A stretch of DNA of 64,000 bases from Bacteroidota bacterium (GCA_026391355.1 JAPLDH010000056.1:45869-109868); one strand, 5' to 3'; shown: positions 46,901 through 55,041, numbered from the stretch's first letter. Program-made: numbers and translations. Notes: generated by a model from the letters alone, not told the origin.

Positions 46901-49060
46901 GTGATCACCATGACGGTATATCCACCTTCCCCTGTTTCAGTAACGATTGCAGCTTCGGAAAACCCGGTTTGTTCCGGTACTTCAGTAATATTTACAGCAA
47001 CCCCAACCAATGGCGGATCTACACCATCGTATCAATGGTTGGTAAATGGCACGGGCGTATCGCAATACGCCCCTACGATGTCGTATATACCTGCAAACGG
47101 TGATGTTGTAACCTGTATTCTCACCTCTTCAAATACAATTTGTGTATCGAATAACCCTGCCACTTCGAATGCCATTTCAATGGTTGTAAATCCATTGAAT
47201 CCGGTCAGTGTTTCCATAAGTACTCCAAATAACCCCTATTGCCAGGGATCGACCGTTACTTTCACAGCAACCCCCACGAATGGCGGAACCACACCTTCAT
47301 ATTCGTGGAAAGTAAACGGTATTGCGGTAGGAAGCAATAGTCCAAATTATTCCTATATCCCGGCCAATGGAGATCTCGTAACCTGTGTGATGAACTCAAA
47401 TATAGCTTGTCCAAACGGAAACCCGGCTACCTCCAATACAATCACGATGGTGGAGAATACGGTGAACCAGGTGAGCATTGTAATCTCAACCCCGGCCACC
47501 ACCGTTTGCAGCGGCACATCTGTGATCTTCACTGCCAACCCTACGAATGGAGGAACAACGCCTGGTTACCAATGGAAAGTGAACGGGGTGAATAATGGTG
47601 CAAATAACTTTCAGTTTACCTATACACCTGTAAATGGAGATTGCATCAGTTGCATCCTGACTTCAAACCTGGTTTGTGCCAGCGGGAACCCGGCAACTTC
47701 TAATTCGATTTGTATGACCGTCAACCCGAACCTGCCGGTCAGCATCAGTATCAGCACTCCGGTAACCACCGTCTGTGCAGGCACCCAGGTCACATTCACG
47801 GCATTTCCTACCAACCAGGGCACCCTGCCACAATATCAATGGAAGGTAAATGGGGTGGCGGTTGGAATAAGCAGCCTTACCTATTCTTGTACGCCGCTCA
47901 ATGGCGACCAGGTTTCATGCATTCTTACATCAAACGCGACATGCCCCACCGGGAACCCGGCAACGTCCAACACGATCACCATGACGGTCAATGCCAATAT
48001 GCCGGTGAGTATCCTGATCTCTGCATCAAACAACCCGGTTTGTTCAGGGATTCCGGTCACCTACACCGCTACCCCGACAAATGGGGGAACAACCCCGGTT
48101 TACCTGTGGAAAGTCAACGGAATTAATACCGGAACCAACAGTACCACTTACCAATATATTCCTGTAAACGGTGACCTGATCACCTGCACGCTGACTTCGA
48201 ACCTCACTTGCACAAGCGGAAATCCAGCGACCAGCAACACAATCACGATGGGGGTGGCCGCTTCTCCGGTTGTCACCCTGACCCGGTGCAACGATTCTGT
48301 GACAACAACCGTTGCACAACCCTTCCGGTTGAAAGGCGGAATCCCGTTAGGAGGAACCTATTCAGGTCCAGGAGTCACCACTGGAATTTTCTACCCTGCA
48401 ATTGCAGGAGCCGGCACCCATCTAATAACTTATACCTATACCAATGCGGCGTTGTGTTCTGCAAATGCAATCGTGACAATCGTAACGCGTAACGCGTCAC
48501 CCGTTACGTGTGGGAATCCTTTGACAGACATACGAGATAACAAAGTATATCCAACAGTTCAGATCGGATCGCAATGCTGGATGGCCACAAACCTGAATTA
48601 TGGTAATGCAATCCCCGAAACCCAGAATCAACGGGATAATTGCATCCCCGAAAAATATTCTGGTCCCATGTCCCAAGTCCCAAGTCCCGCTTTCTACCAG
48701 TGGGACGAACTTATGGCATACGATGAAACCTTGAGCACCCAGGGCCTCTGCCCTCCCGGCTGGCATGTGCCAACAGAAGCAGACTGGAATACCTTATTCA
48801 GTAATTATATCAGTAATGCCTTCGCTGCGTGGCCGCTGCTTTTTACCGGATATTCGGGATTCAATGCAACGCTTTCCGGGACACGGCACATGAATGTGAC
48901 ATGGGACTGGAACGGCTTTGCAACCTTTTTCTGGTCGTCAACCTCGCATGGCGCCAATAAAGCCTGGAGTCATGGGATGAACGGGACGGATCCATCGGTT
49001 TCCCTTTATCCGGCGTTCCGGTCGAATGCTTTTTCCGTTCGTTGTTTGAAGGATAATTAA
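43949..49060 (+). CDS. Giant secreted mosaic protein: SBBP, PKD-like, six Ig-like repeats, FISUMP
   Basis: The 1703-residue protein has a signal peptide (residues 1-20 from the ATG at 43949). Next comes a segment with beta-propeller SBBP repeats marked by GTYFGG/GTYYGG (about 44780-46120). A PKD-like region, six tandem Ig-like repeats of about 86 residues (46670-48250; marker TATPTNGGTTP) and a C-terminal Fibrobacter-type major paralogous (FISUMP) domain (48515-49060; GLCPPGWHVPTEADW) follow. No type IX sorting domain is present, so its export route past the outer membrane is unclear. Short word arrays and palindromes lie in frame at several points. A TTG at 43928 would add seven residues. 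Confidence 0.88.
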   Translation: MPLRFLSGFIFFLFASFCLAKLPNKPTFKTSSVSAFIENKGQIIDQKNKPNPGVLYLLNTPGLNVQLRKSGFSYDVYAIRHEARGTRHEEGNRQQAIGNSSSHVPRPMSQPSDSSTSIYFHRIDIDLENSNPNPTIIPSDPSPDYLNYYTSSAPPEGIKNVRKYAKITYKEIYPGIDLECFTTKEHGYKYNFVIHPGANIRDIRLKITGPENIMLNRDTLKFKTRFGDVEELIPETFYLINDSRVDIKAQFKKINNDVYGFVVDKTIPENSLLVIDPTTIRLWGTYFGGPDMDEAIGCSVDRFGNVDIAGDTRSLTNIATTGAYQDTLAGDIDGYVAKFSADGGLLWSTYFGGDTIDNTLSSSIDRNGNIYVSGKTYSHNGIATPGAHQVNLGGLNDSFIEKFDGNGARLWGTYFGGGGSERGIIGVDARGYVYLTGTTDSDTGIATPGSYQPARFDYSHDAYLAKFDSTGLLIWGTYFGGEGEDGTYGCAADSIGNIYIDGNTSSLLNIATPGAFQQTFGGGDQDLFLTKFTSNGALVWSTYYGGSLWDASGSCMVDNAGNVCLVGQTNSPDGIATPGSYQPDLTGSFDAFIVKFDSSGQRQWGTYYGGVGTDCFNYCQFGSENDIYCCGSTTSATKISTPDAYQPIFGGTYDAILVKFTGSGVRQWGTYYGGNLTEIGYHCTYVPQDTIYIAGWSLSSSGVASPGAYQETYGGMRDAMLIKFLDCWPIDTAGPISGPSTVCLNSTGNVYSIPVLPHAINYVWTLPTGATIVSGAGTNNVIVNFSGSASSGNIWVKGLNKCGDPGDSAYLFVTINTNLPIPVITGPNNVCEGPGKVYSTASGKTNYQWSISPGGIKTSGGTSTDNTVTVTWNVIGTQHVYVNYNDNGCEALTPTDYPVTVTASPAVNVTIGTPSNTVCEGTQVTYTATPTNGGTIPAYQWLVNGGGVWPNAPTMSYIPANGDQIFCILTSNVTCSSNNPDTSNVITMTVYPPSPVSVTIAASENPVCSGTSVIFTATPTNGGSTPSYQWLVNGTGVSQYAPTMSYIPANGDVVTCILTSSNTICVSNNPATSNAISMVVNPLNPVSVSISTPNNPYCQGSTVTFTATPTNGGTTPSYSWKVNGIAVGSNSPNYSYIPANGDLVTCVMNSNIACPNGNPATSNTITMVENTVNQVSIVISTPATTVCSGTSVIFTANPTNGGTTPGYQWKVNGVNNGANNFQFTYTPVNGDCISCILTSNLVCASGNPATSNSICMTVNPNLPVSISISTPVTTVCAGTQVTFTAFPTNQGTLPQYQWKVNGVAVGISSLTYSCTPLNGDQVSCILTSNATCPTGNPATSNTITMTVNANMPVSILISASNNPVCSGIPVTYTATPTNGGTTPVYLWKVNGINTGTNSTTYQYIPVNGDLITCTLTSNLTCTSGNPATSNTITMGVAASPVVTLTRCNDSVTTTVAQPFRLKGGIPLGGTYSGPGVTTGIFYPAIAGAGTHLITYTYTNAALCSANAIVTIVTRNASPVTCGNPLTDIRDNKVYPTVQIGSQCWMATNLNYGNAIPETQNQRDNCIPEKYSGPMSQVPSPAFYQWDELMAYDETLSTQGLCPPGWHVPTEADWNTLFSNYISNAFAAWPLLFTGYSGFNATLSGTRHMNVTWDWNGFATFFWSSTSHGANKAWSHGMNGTDPSVSLYPAFRSNAFSVRCLKDN
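44185..44279. repeat. In-frame heptamer arrays inside the giant protein gene
   Basis: Three families follow each other: GGCACGA (four units), GGCAACA/GGCAATA (four units) and GTCCCAT/GTCCCGC (four units). They are translated as a low-complexity Arg/Gln/Ser/Pro segment that interrupts the N-terminal domain between recognisable flanks. No stop codon results in this frame. Confidence 0.92.
46785..46806. repeat. 22-bp perfect palindrome inside coding repeat 1
   Basis: The core GGGCGTTTGGCCAAACGCCC is a perfect palindrome with one extra paired base at each end, followed by CTAC. It encodes part of GGGVWPNAP in frame. Repeats 3-6 lack it at the equivalent place. Confidence 0.85.
47053..47072. repeat. 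Related hairpin inside coding repeat 2
   Basis: GGGCGTAT-CGCA-ATACGCCC is an 8-bp stem with a 4-nt loop, followed by CTACG as in repeat 1. It lies at the same position of the Ig-like module and is translated as part of GVSQYAP. Confidence 0.85.
48481..48511. repeat. In-frame CGTAACG heptamer array
   Basis: Units CGTAACG, CGTAACG, CGTCACC, CGTTACG lie at the junction between the Ig-like part and the FISUMP domain, translated as VTRNASPVT. The same word family occurs between genes at 7421 and 11068. Confidence 0.85.
48663..48690. repeat. In-frame GTCCCAT heptamer array
   Basis: Four units (GTCCCAT, GTCCCAA, GTCCCAA, GTCCCGC) interrupt the FISUMP domain and are translated as part of GPMSQVPSPA. 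It is the same family as the array at 44251-44279. Confidence 0.85.
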
Positions 49061-49065
49061 ACACA

Positions 49066-49152
49066 TAAAATCAAAATTCAAAATGCAACCTGCCTGCCGG
49101 CAGGCAGGAATGCAAAATGCAAAAATACTATTGCCTATTGCCTAATGCCTAG
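49066..49152. repeat. AAAATGCA words split by a 20-bp palindrome, then ATTGCCT words
   Basis: AAAATCA/AAATTCA/AAATGCA heptamers are interrupted at 49089-49108 by the perfect palindrome CCTGCCTGCCGGCAGGCAGG and resume after it. From 49130 ATTGCCT heptamers run into the end of the leftward transporter gene. Confidence 0.85.
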
Positions 49153-49777
49153 CGCCCTCATACTTTTTTTCCTTTGCCCTTGTCATGGATTCCTGGCCTT
49201 CATGAACAGAGAACCAGATCAATCCTACTGCACCGAGAATATCTGCATAAGCAAATCCGGTCAATTCATAAATAAAGCTTGCAAACAATAAAACTACCGA
49301 CATATAAATACAAACCTTGGCGCAGTTTGCATCTGCAATGATAGGATCGGAGTTCAGCTTTTTCCCGATATTCAACTTTGCCAAAACCAACAATAACATC
49401 ACCGCTATGGAAACAAGGGATATGATAATTCCCCAGAAAGTGGTTACAGGTGTATGATGATGAAGGATACTCAGGATACCGGCAACAATTAATCCGACTG
49501 ACAACCCATAAAAGCTGAATCCTGTAATCTTTAACGCAGTGATCTCAAAATCAGTGACGGAGCTTTCCTGATTTCGACGGATATTCAGTACCATAAGTAA
49601 TATCCCTGATCCGGAAATAACCTCTATAAAACTGTCGATGCCAAAACCAAAAAGGGTAAGTGTTTCATCCTTATATCCCAGAAAAACCGAGACCAGTCCT
49701 TCAATGAGATTATACCCTATTGTAAAAATACTTAAAAGCAAAGCTTTCCTATATAGCTTCCGGATGTCCTCACTCAT
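49142..49777 (-). CDS. CDF-like cation transporter, transmembrane domain only
   Basis: The 211-residue protein has about six membrane segments and cation diffusion facilitator features: GIDSFIEVISG in the second helix and ADANCAKVCIYMS in the fifth. The C-terminal cytoplasmic domain of typical CDF proteins is missing. The substrate (Zn, Fe, Mn or other) cannot be told. It starts 15 bp after the lipoprotein gene, so they are likely co-transcribed. The last residues (GARH) lie where the ATTGCCT words begin. Confidence 0.8.
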   Translation of the reverse strand: MSEDIRKLYRKALLLSIFTIGYNLIEGLVSVFLGYKDETLTLFGFGIDSFIEVISGSGILLMVLNIRRNQESSVTDFEITALKITGFSFYGLSVGLIVAGILSILHHHTPVTTFWGIIISLVSIAVMLLLVLAKLNIGKKLNSDPIIADANCAKVCIYMSVVLLFASFIYELTGFAYADILGAVGLIWFSVHEGQESMTRAKEKKYEGARH

Positions 49778-49792
49778 AAAAACTTTGAAATT

Positions 49793-50638
49793 TTATTTGC
49801 TGTTCAACACGTCAAACCGGTCATCTCCTGCAGGGGTGATGGAATGCCTGAAACGGTTGTAATGGAAATAATCAACCGGTTCCTCCCCGTCGGGTAATTT
49901 ATAAGTAATATACTGATTCATAAAATAGTCAAACAAATAGCTTGCATTTCTCTTACCGGCAAACGAACTCAATTCATATACATCCTTTACTTTCAGGGAA
50001 TCAATCTTGTATTTGTACCTGATATTGCTGGTCAAAGGATCAAAATAAAACCGGCCGTTCAAACCATCCGATGCGCTGAAACTCGAGTATAGCAATGTTT
50101 TAACAGGTTTTGCTGCATTCAGCTTACTCAATTCCACCCATGAAGAAAGGTCAGATGCATTTAATTCCATTCGTTTATAATAGGTTGTTTCATCGAACGT
50201 TTCGGAATCCTCGAAAGGAAGCAGGTACTCATCTAATTGGATCTGGGCAAAATTAACCATATAGGCCTGAGGTTTGCTTAACAATACCGAATCGATCGAA
50301 CTTTCGATGAAGACTTTAAAACCAAGCATCCTCAACTCATCAATGAAACTGTTCACATACCTGTCGAGAAAGATTGAGTCATTGATAAACTGAATATACT
50401 TGCTATCTGCAAAAAGCGCTGAGTCCCCTTGTATAGATGAAAGACTATCAAAGCCTCTGATCGCTTCCCCTTTATGGTTATATTTATAGACCATATCCGG
50501 CGAAAATAGCTGCACATCAATTTCCGGCAGTTTTTTGATAAAATTGTCCGCCAGCTCCTTCTCCAGTGTACAGGAACATAGCAGGAACTGTAAAAGTACC
50601 ATGGGAAACAGGAACCGGAGCAACGCTTTTCGTATCAA
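49793..50638 (-). CDS. Putative lipoprotein of unknown function
   Basis: The 281-residue protein begins with a lipoprotein signal ending LLCSC (Cys23). The rest is soluble with no motif I recognise. It sits between a flavodiiron protein gene (45 bp upstream) and the CDF-like transporter (15 bp downstream) on the same strand. The role is unknown. Confidence 0.65.
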   Translation of the reverse strand: MIRKALLRFLFPMVLLQFLLCSCTLEKELADNFIKKLPEIDVQLFSPDMVYKYNHKGEAIRGFDSLSSIQGDSALFADSKYIQFINDSIFLDRYVNSFIDELRMLGFKVFIESSIDSVLLSKPQAYMVNFAQIQLDEYLLPFEDSETFDETTYYKRMELNASDLSSWVELSKLNAAKPVKTLLYSSFSASDGLNGRFYFDPLTSNIRYKYKIDSLKVKDVYELSSFAGKRNASYLFDYFMNQYITYKLPDGEEPVDYFHYNRFRHSITPAGDDRFDVLNSK

Positions 50639-50683
50639 AATAAAGTCAGTTGAGTAGAAATAAACTTTTATTTCACGATTTTA

Positions 50684-51892
50684 TTATCTTTTTGCCATAA
50701 GTTTTGCTCCAAATGACTTACCATAAGCAATACATTTCTCCATTCCTTCATCATGCGGAGTAAATTTCACCATTAACCCATCGTCAATGACGTCCAGTTT
50801 GAGGTTTGCAAGGTTGGAAGCGATCAGTCTGGTTCCTCCCTCGCTCCATCCATAAGAGCCAAAGGCGGCTGCCGGTTTACCCTTGTCACGGATCGGGTTG
50901 ATCAGGGCAAACACCTGGTAGATCTGAAGGATGATATTCTGGTTAAAGGTTGGACTTCCCAGGATAATTCCCTGGGAATGGATAATTTTATGTTCAATTT
51001 CAGCCGGTGAAAGTTGTTCCAGATCGCACAGATCCACTTCGATATCTCCGGCCTGCCTGATCCCTTCTGCTATCTTTTTTGCAATGATGGCAGTATTGTG
51101 ATAGGCCGAAACGTATGCTATAAGGACCGTGCGGGGTTTGGGTTCCTGCAATGCTTCCCGTGCATATTGTTCCGACAGGTCAACGTACTTTTTCCAATCT
51201 TTTCGAAATATCATCCCATGACCCGGACAAATGACATCAATAGCCAACGGCCGTATCTTTTCAATTGCCTGAACCATAAATCTGCTATACGGACTCATGA
51301 TCACATTAAAATAATAACGGAATGCATCGTCAAAATCACCTGCAACATCATCGAACATAGCGGGATTGCAGAAATGTTCCCCAAAAACATCACAAGTAAA
51401 CAACACCTGTTCATCAACCAGGTATGTGAACATCGAATCAGGCCAATGGAGATTGGGAGCCCCGAAAAACTTCAGCGTTTTATTGCCAAGATCAAGGGTT
51501 TGCCCGTCCTTTACAACCATATACTTAAAATCCATGCCAACCATGTCCTTCAGATAACGGATACCATTGCCGCTTGAAACAACGGTGGCATTCTTCGCGA
51601 TTTTTAAAAGGTTTGCAAGACTTCCCGAATGATCCGGTTCCGTATGGTTTAGTATGATATAGTCAATCTCTTCCGGATTAACAATCTTCTTCAGTTTCTC
51701 AAGCCAGGTTTCCCAGAATTCAATTTTTACCGTCTCAATAACCGTTTTCTTATTTGCATCAATAAAATAGGAGTTGTATGTGGTCCCATACCGGGTTTCC
51801 ATTACAATATCAAAGGTCACAAGATCGGGATCGAGGACGCCACACCAGGTGACGGACTCTGTTACTTTATGGATTTGGTTGTCATTCGTCAT
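50684..51892 (-). CDS. Flavodiiron protein (A-type flavoprotein, O2/NO reductase)
   Basis: The 402-residue protein has a metallo-beta-lactamase-like diiron domain (1-250) with ligands in NHTEPDHSG, LHWPDS, TCDVFGEH and CPGHG, and a flavodoxin domain (254-402) beginning TVLIAYVSAYHNTA. It reduces O2 or NO in the cytoplasm of anaerobes. The ATG at 51892 is formed by the neighbouring heptamer array (ATGACGAATGAC), so the first residues are repeat-derived; no alternative ATG lies near. Confidence 0.94.
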   Translation of the reverse strand: MTNDNQIHKVTESVTWCGVLDPDLVTFDIVMETRYGTTYNSYFIDANKKTVIETVKIEFWETWLEKLKKIVNPEEIDYIILNHTEPDHSGSLANLLKIAKNATVVSSGNGIRYLKDMVGMDFKYMVVKDGQTLDLGNKTLKFFGAPNLHWPDSMFTYLVDEQVLFTCDVFGEHFCNPAMFDDVAGDFDDAFRYYFNVIMSPYSRFMVQAIEKIRPLAIDVICPGHGMIFRKDWKKYVDLSEQYAREALQEPKPRTVLIAYVSAYHNTAIIAKKIAEGIRQAGDIEVDLCDLEQLSPAEIEHKIIHSQGIILGSPTFNQNIILQIYQVFALINPIRDKGKPAAAFGSYGWSEGGTRLIASNLANLKLDVIDDGLMVKFTPHDEGMEKCIAYGKSFGAKLMAKR

Positions 51893-52036
51893 TGGTCATT
51901 AAGTCATTAGGTCATTAAGTCATTAGGTCATTAAGTCATTGGTCATTGGGGTATTTATAGTAAGGCAATGGCAGTAGGCAATAGTAATTTTGCATTTTGA
52001 ATTTCTTTTTTAAATCACCAGTTCACCAGCTCGCCA
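51882..52036. repeat. GTCATTA array and CACCAGTT words
   Basis: About eight GTCATTA/GTCATTG units upstream of the flavodiiron gene are followed by AGGCAAT and TTTTGCA words. CACCAGTT-type 8-nt words (CACCAGTT, CACCAGCT, CGCCAGTT) then lie right up to the ParC stop at 52038. Confidence 0.85.
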
Positions 52037-52037
52037 G

Positions 52038-54725
52038 TTATAGTGGAAGTTCCATCTGAATAGTGTCACCACCATCTTTGGGTTCTTCTTCATTTTTCTT
52101 TGGTTCAGTAGCCGGGTTTTTAACGATGGTTTCTTTGGGTTCCTTTGATATTATTTTTTCTTTCGGTTGATCTGATATTACCTGGGGTGAAGCTGATGGT
52201 TCTTCAGGGATCATTGATTCGATCAGGTTGATTTTTTTTACCGGATGTGTCGTGAGTCGTCTTCCTTTTGCCTTGTAGTTTTTCAATCCGATGAATTCAT
52301 TCGCCATAATCTCTTCCTGTTCAGCGCCTCTAGTTTTTTGTTTCATATCGAAGATCATCTCAATCCTGGGGTTACCATCCGGTGTTACAAAGATCAGTTT
52401 ATTTCCATTTTCAGCCCCGATGAAATCGACCTTACGGTCTGTTCCTTCAGCGAGGAACCGTTTAATATAGTAGAGTTTGGATTCAGGTTCCTGGTACACC
52501 GCCATATAGATCTGATCGGAGGTGTACTTCCTGATCATGATCATATCTTCCTCAAAATGAGTTGCCAGGTCGTAAGAGGTGATCTTGTAATGACCCGATT
52601 GCATGAAGGTAATGATCTTGTCGTCGCCGGAGAAATCCCCGAGCAGAAGCCCGCGTTCATCAGCATTGAGCCTTTTCACGGTATCATCATACCATATTTT
52701 CCTGCTGGCCAATGTAGATACACCTTCCTTGCGCTGCTCGATCTTTTTGACCGCATATTTTGAAAGGGTATTTCCGATGGAGCCTCTCCCCTTTATCTCT
52801 AAGGTTGAAAAATCAAAGTCATAGGAAATTTTTTTGATCCGGGGTTTGGGTTTTAGCTCTATGTGTACCACCTCGGCTTCACCATTTGGATTGGCAGTAA
52901 AGTAAAGGACTTTTGAGTCGGGAGTTCCTTTGGTCAGGTTATACTCTTTATCCCTGGTAACCCCCATCACACTGAACCTCTTCACCATGATCTTCCCGTT
53001 TTTTCCATCACGGTAGATCATGTTATAAACGGTACGTTCATCATTCTTCTGGAAGACTCCGATATGAATTATGTTGCTCCCCACGAAAACCTTTTCCGCA
53101 ACCTTTACAACGGAAAACATCCCGTTCTCCCTGAAAACGATAATATCGTCAATATCAGAGCAATCACATACAAATTCATCCTTTTTGAGGCCGGTTCCTG
53201 CAAAACCCTCTTCCCTGTTTACATATAATTTCTGGGTGGCTGCTGCAACCTTAACCGCTTCAATCGTATCAAAACTCCTCAATTCCGTTTTCCGCTCCTT
53301 TCCTTTTCCGTATTTTTTTCGGATCTGCCGGAAATATTCGATCGTAAAATCGATCAGGTGGTCAAGGTGGTTCCTGACCTCTTCGATTTCAGAAATGATG
53401 TTCTTTATAACCAGATCTGCCTTGACAGAATTGAATTTCGAAATACGCTCGATAGGGATCTTTCTCAGGCGACGGATATCTTCTTCATTGATCGGACGGA
53501 TCAGCAGATTTGAATATGGTCTGAATCCTTTAATGATAGCCTTATCGATCTCTTCATCGGTCTTGCATTTTTTAATTCCTTCGTAGATCTCTTTTTCAAT
53601 GAAGATCTTTTCCAAGGATGAAAAATGCAATTGTTCTTTCAGTTCATCAAGACGGATCTCCAGTTCTCTTTTCAGAAGTTCGACGGTTTTTGCTGTGGAG
53701 ATCTTCAGAATCTCGTTGACACCCATGAAGATGGGTTTTCCGTTTTCCACCACGCATGTATTCGGGCTGATGGAAACCTCACATTCGGTGAAGGCAAATA
53801 AAGCATCGATTGTCTGGTCGGGAGAAACACCGGGAGTCAGGTGTACAAGGATCTCCACATTCCGGGCGGTATTGTCGTCGATTTTCCGTATCCTGATCTT
53901 GCCTTTGTCGTTAGCAGCAATAACGGAATCAATGATGGAACCGGTTGTTGTTCCGAATGGAACTTCGGTGATTACAAGGGTTTTCTTATCGAGCTGGCTG
54001 ATCTTTGCCCGTAACCTGACCCTTCCTCCTCTTAAACCAAAATTGTACTTGGAAACATCTGCCAGTCCCCCTGTCGGGAAATCAGGTAAGATCTCAAACT
54101 CCTTTCCCTGCAATATCTTTATCGAGGAATCGATCAGTTCAAGAAAGTTGTGCGGGAGAACCTTTGACGCCAACCCAACCGCGATCCCCTCCCCTCCCTG
54201 GGCAAGCAATAAAGGGAACTTTGCCGGCAGGGTGACAGGTTCTTTATTACGGCCATCGTAAGAGGCCTTCCATTTGGTTGTTTTAGTATTAAACAAAACT
54301 TCAAGCGCAAACTTCGATAACCTTGCTTCGATGTAACGGGGTGCAGCAGCGCTGTCGCCGGTGAGGATATTTCCCCAGTTGCCCTGCATATCGATCAACA
54401 ATTCCTTTTGTCCCAGTTGAACCATTGCATCACCGATGGAAGCATCGCCATGGGGATGGTATTTCATTGTATGACCGATGACGTTGGCAACCTTGTTGTA
54501 TCGGCCGTCGTCCAGCTCCTTCATGGAATGAAGGATCCTTCGCTGCACCGGTTTCAATCCATCCACCACTTCCGGTACAGCTCTTTCCAGGATCACATAC
54601 GAAGCATAGTCCAGAAACCAGCTTTCGTACATATCCGAAAGATGGATGGTCGCTTTGAGATCACCGGATTCAAGTTCGGGCTGATCGCCGTTACCATTTG
54701 TTATATTTTCATCGTCGACAGACAT
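52038..54725 (-). CDS. parC: DNA topoisomerase IV subunit A
   Basis: The 895-residue protein has the type IIA breakage-reunion domain with the catalytic Tyr131 in APRYIEARL, the HPHGDASIGDA quinolone region and a C-terminal beta-propeller domain. No GyrA box was seen, favouring ParC. Position 95, equivalent to the E. coli ParC Ser80 site, is Ala with Ser one residue later; this looks lineage-typical. A charged tail of about 60 residues rich in Lys, Glu and Pro ends the protein. The start lies at the edge of a word array. Confidence 0.92.
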   Translation of the reverse strand: MSVDDENITNGNGDQPELESGDLKATIHLSDMYESWFLDYASYVILERAVPEVVDGLKPVQRRILHSMKELDDGRYNKVANVIGHTMKYHPHGDASIGDAMVQLGQKELLIDMQGNWGNILTGDSAAAPRYIEARLSKFALEVLFNTKTTKWKASYDGRNKEPVTLPAKFPLLLAQGGEGIAVGLASKVLPHNFLELIDSSIKILQGKEFEILPDFPTGGLADVSKYNFGLRGGRVRLRAKISQLDKKTLVITEVPFGTTTGSIIDSVIAANDKGKIRIRKIDDNTARNVEILVHLTPGVSPDQTIDALFAFTECEVSISPNTCVVENGKPIFMGVNEILKISTAKTVELLKRELEIRLDELKEQLHFSSLEKIFIEKEIYEGIKKCKTDEEIDKAIIKGFRPYSNLLIRPINEEDIRRLRKIPIERISKFNSVKADLVIKNIISEIEEVRNHLDHLIDFTIEYFRQIRKKYGKGKERKTELRSFDTIEAVKVAAATQKLYVNREEGFAGTGLKKDEFVCDCSDIDDIIVFRENGMFSVVKVAEKVFVGSNIIHIGVFQKNDERTVYNMIYRDGKNGKIMVKRFSVMGVTRDKEYNLTKGTPDSKVLYFTANPNGEAEVVHIELKPKPRIKKISYDFDFSTLEIKGRGSIGNTLSKYAVKKIEQRKEGVSTLASRKIWYDDTVKRLNADERGLLLGDFSGDDKIITFMQSGHYKITSYDLATHFEEDMIMIRKYTSDQIYMAVYQEPESKLYYIKRFLAEGTDRKVDFIGAENGNKLIFVTPDGNPRIEMIFDMKQKTRGAEQEEIMANEFIGLKNYKAKGRRLTTHPVKKINLIESMIPEEPSASPQVISDQPKEKIISKEPKETIVKNPATEPKKNEEEPKDGGDTIQMELPL

Positions 54726-54855
54726 TGACTATTTACCATTGACTATTGACTATTGCATTGACCATTTACCATTGACAATTGGTAAATGTTTTAAGTGTTT
54801 TATTTTAATATTTGACTTTTGCAATTTGCATTTTGAATTTTGACTTTTCCCTTGT
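54726..54855. repeat. Heptamer arrays GACTATT/ACCATTT, then TTTTGCA words
   Basis: TGACTAT and CCATTTA-type heptamers begin at the parC start codon. From 54813 the pattern changes to heptamers such as ATTTGAC, TTTTGCA, ATTTGCA and TTTTGAA. Confidence 0.85.
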
Positions 54856-54896
54856 TCTCCTTGCAAAATTATGATTTCCCCGAATAATGAGGGGTC

Positions 54897-54927
54897 TTTG
54901 TTAGTAACTTAAATTTTTCTAATTTTG
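54897..54927 (+). promoter_or_regulatory. Promoter for tRNA-Arg
   Basis: TTTG (54897-54900), exactly 19 nt, then TAATTTTG (54920-54927) is a full match to the Bacteroidota consensus TTTG-N19-TAnnTTTG. The predicted transcript begins about 5-10 nt before the tRNA. Confidence 0.85.
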
Positions 54928-54941
54928 TCGTCCTGTTTATT

Positions 54942-55015
54942 GGTCCAGTAGCTCAGTTGGATAGAGCAACAGCCTTCTAAGCTGTGGGTCGTGGGTTCGA
55001 CTCCCGCCTGGATCA
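54942..55015 (+). tRNA. tRNA-Arg (anticodon TCT)
   Basis: A 74-nt cloverleaf is readable: acceptor GGTCCAG pairing with CTGGATC (one G-T pair), D-arm GCTCAGTTGGATAGAGC, anticodon arm ACAGC-CTTCTAA-GCTGT with anticodon TCT, and T-arm with GGTTCGACTC. The discriminator base is A and CCA is not encoded. It reads AGA/AGG arginine codons. Confidence 0.96.
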
Positions 55016-55025
55016 CAAAGTAATC

Positions 55026-55041
55026 ACTTTGTTAACAAAGT
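55026..55041. repeat. 16-bp palindrome downstream of tRNA-Arg
   Basis: ACTTTGTTAACAAAGT is a perfect palindrome 11 bp after the tRNA. It could assist 3' processing or termination, or be an operator for the downstream gene; there is no U-run. Confidence 0.6.

Larger units (their letters stand above)
46660..48250 (+). repeat. Six tandem coding repeats of about 258 bp
   Basis: Each repeat encodes an Ig-like module beginning V-x-I-x-x-P..VC-x-G and ending SNPATSNTITM. They are similar at DNA level, for example the shared ACCAATGGCGGA and AACCCGGC segments, pointing to expansion by unequal crossover. Confidence 0.85.

Noticed and set aside
43949..49060. Type IX secretion cargo
   Set aside because: The C-terminus is a FISUMP domain; no sorting domain with the YPNP-type motif is present.
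52038..54725. Acquired fluoroquinolone resistance in ParC (Ala95)
   Set aside because: The HPHGDASIGDA segment appears to be the normal form in this phylum, so it is not evidence of selection.
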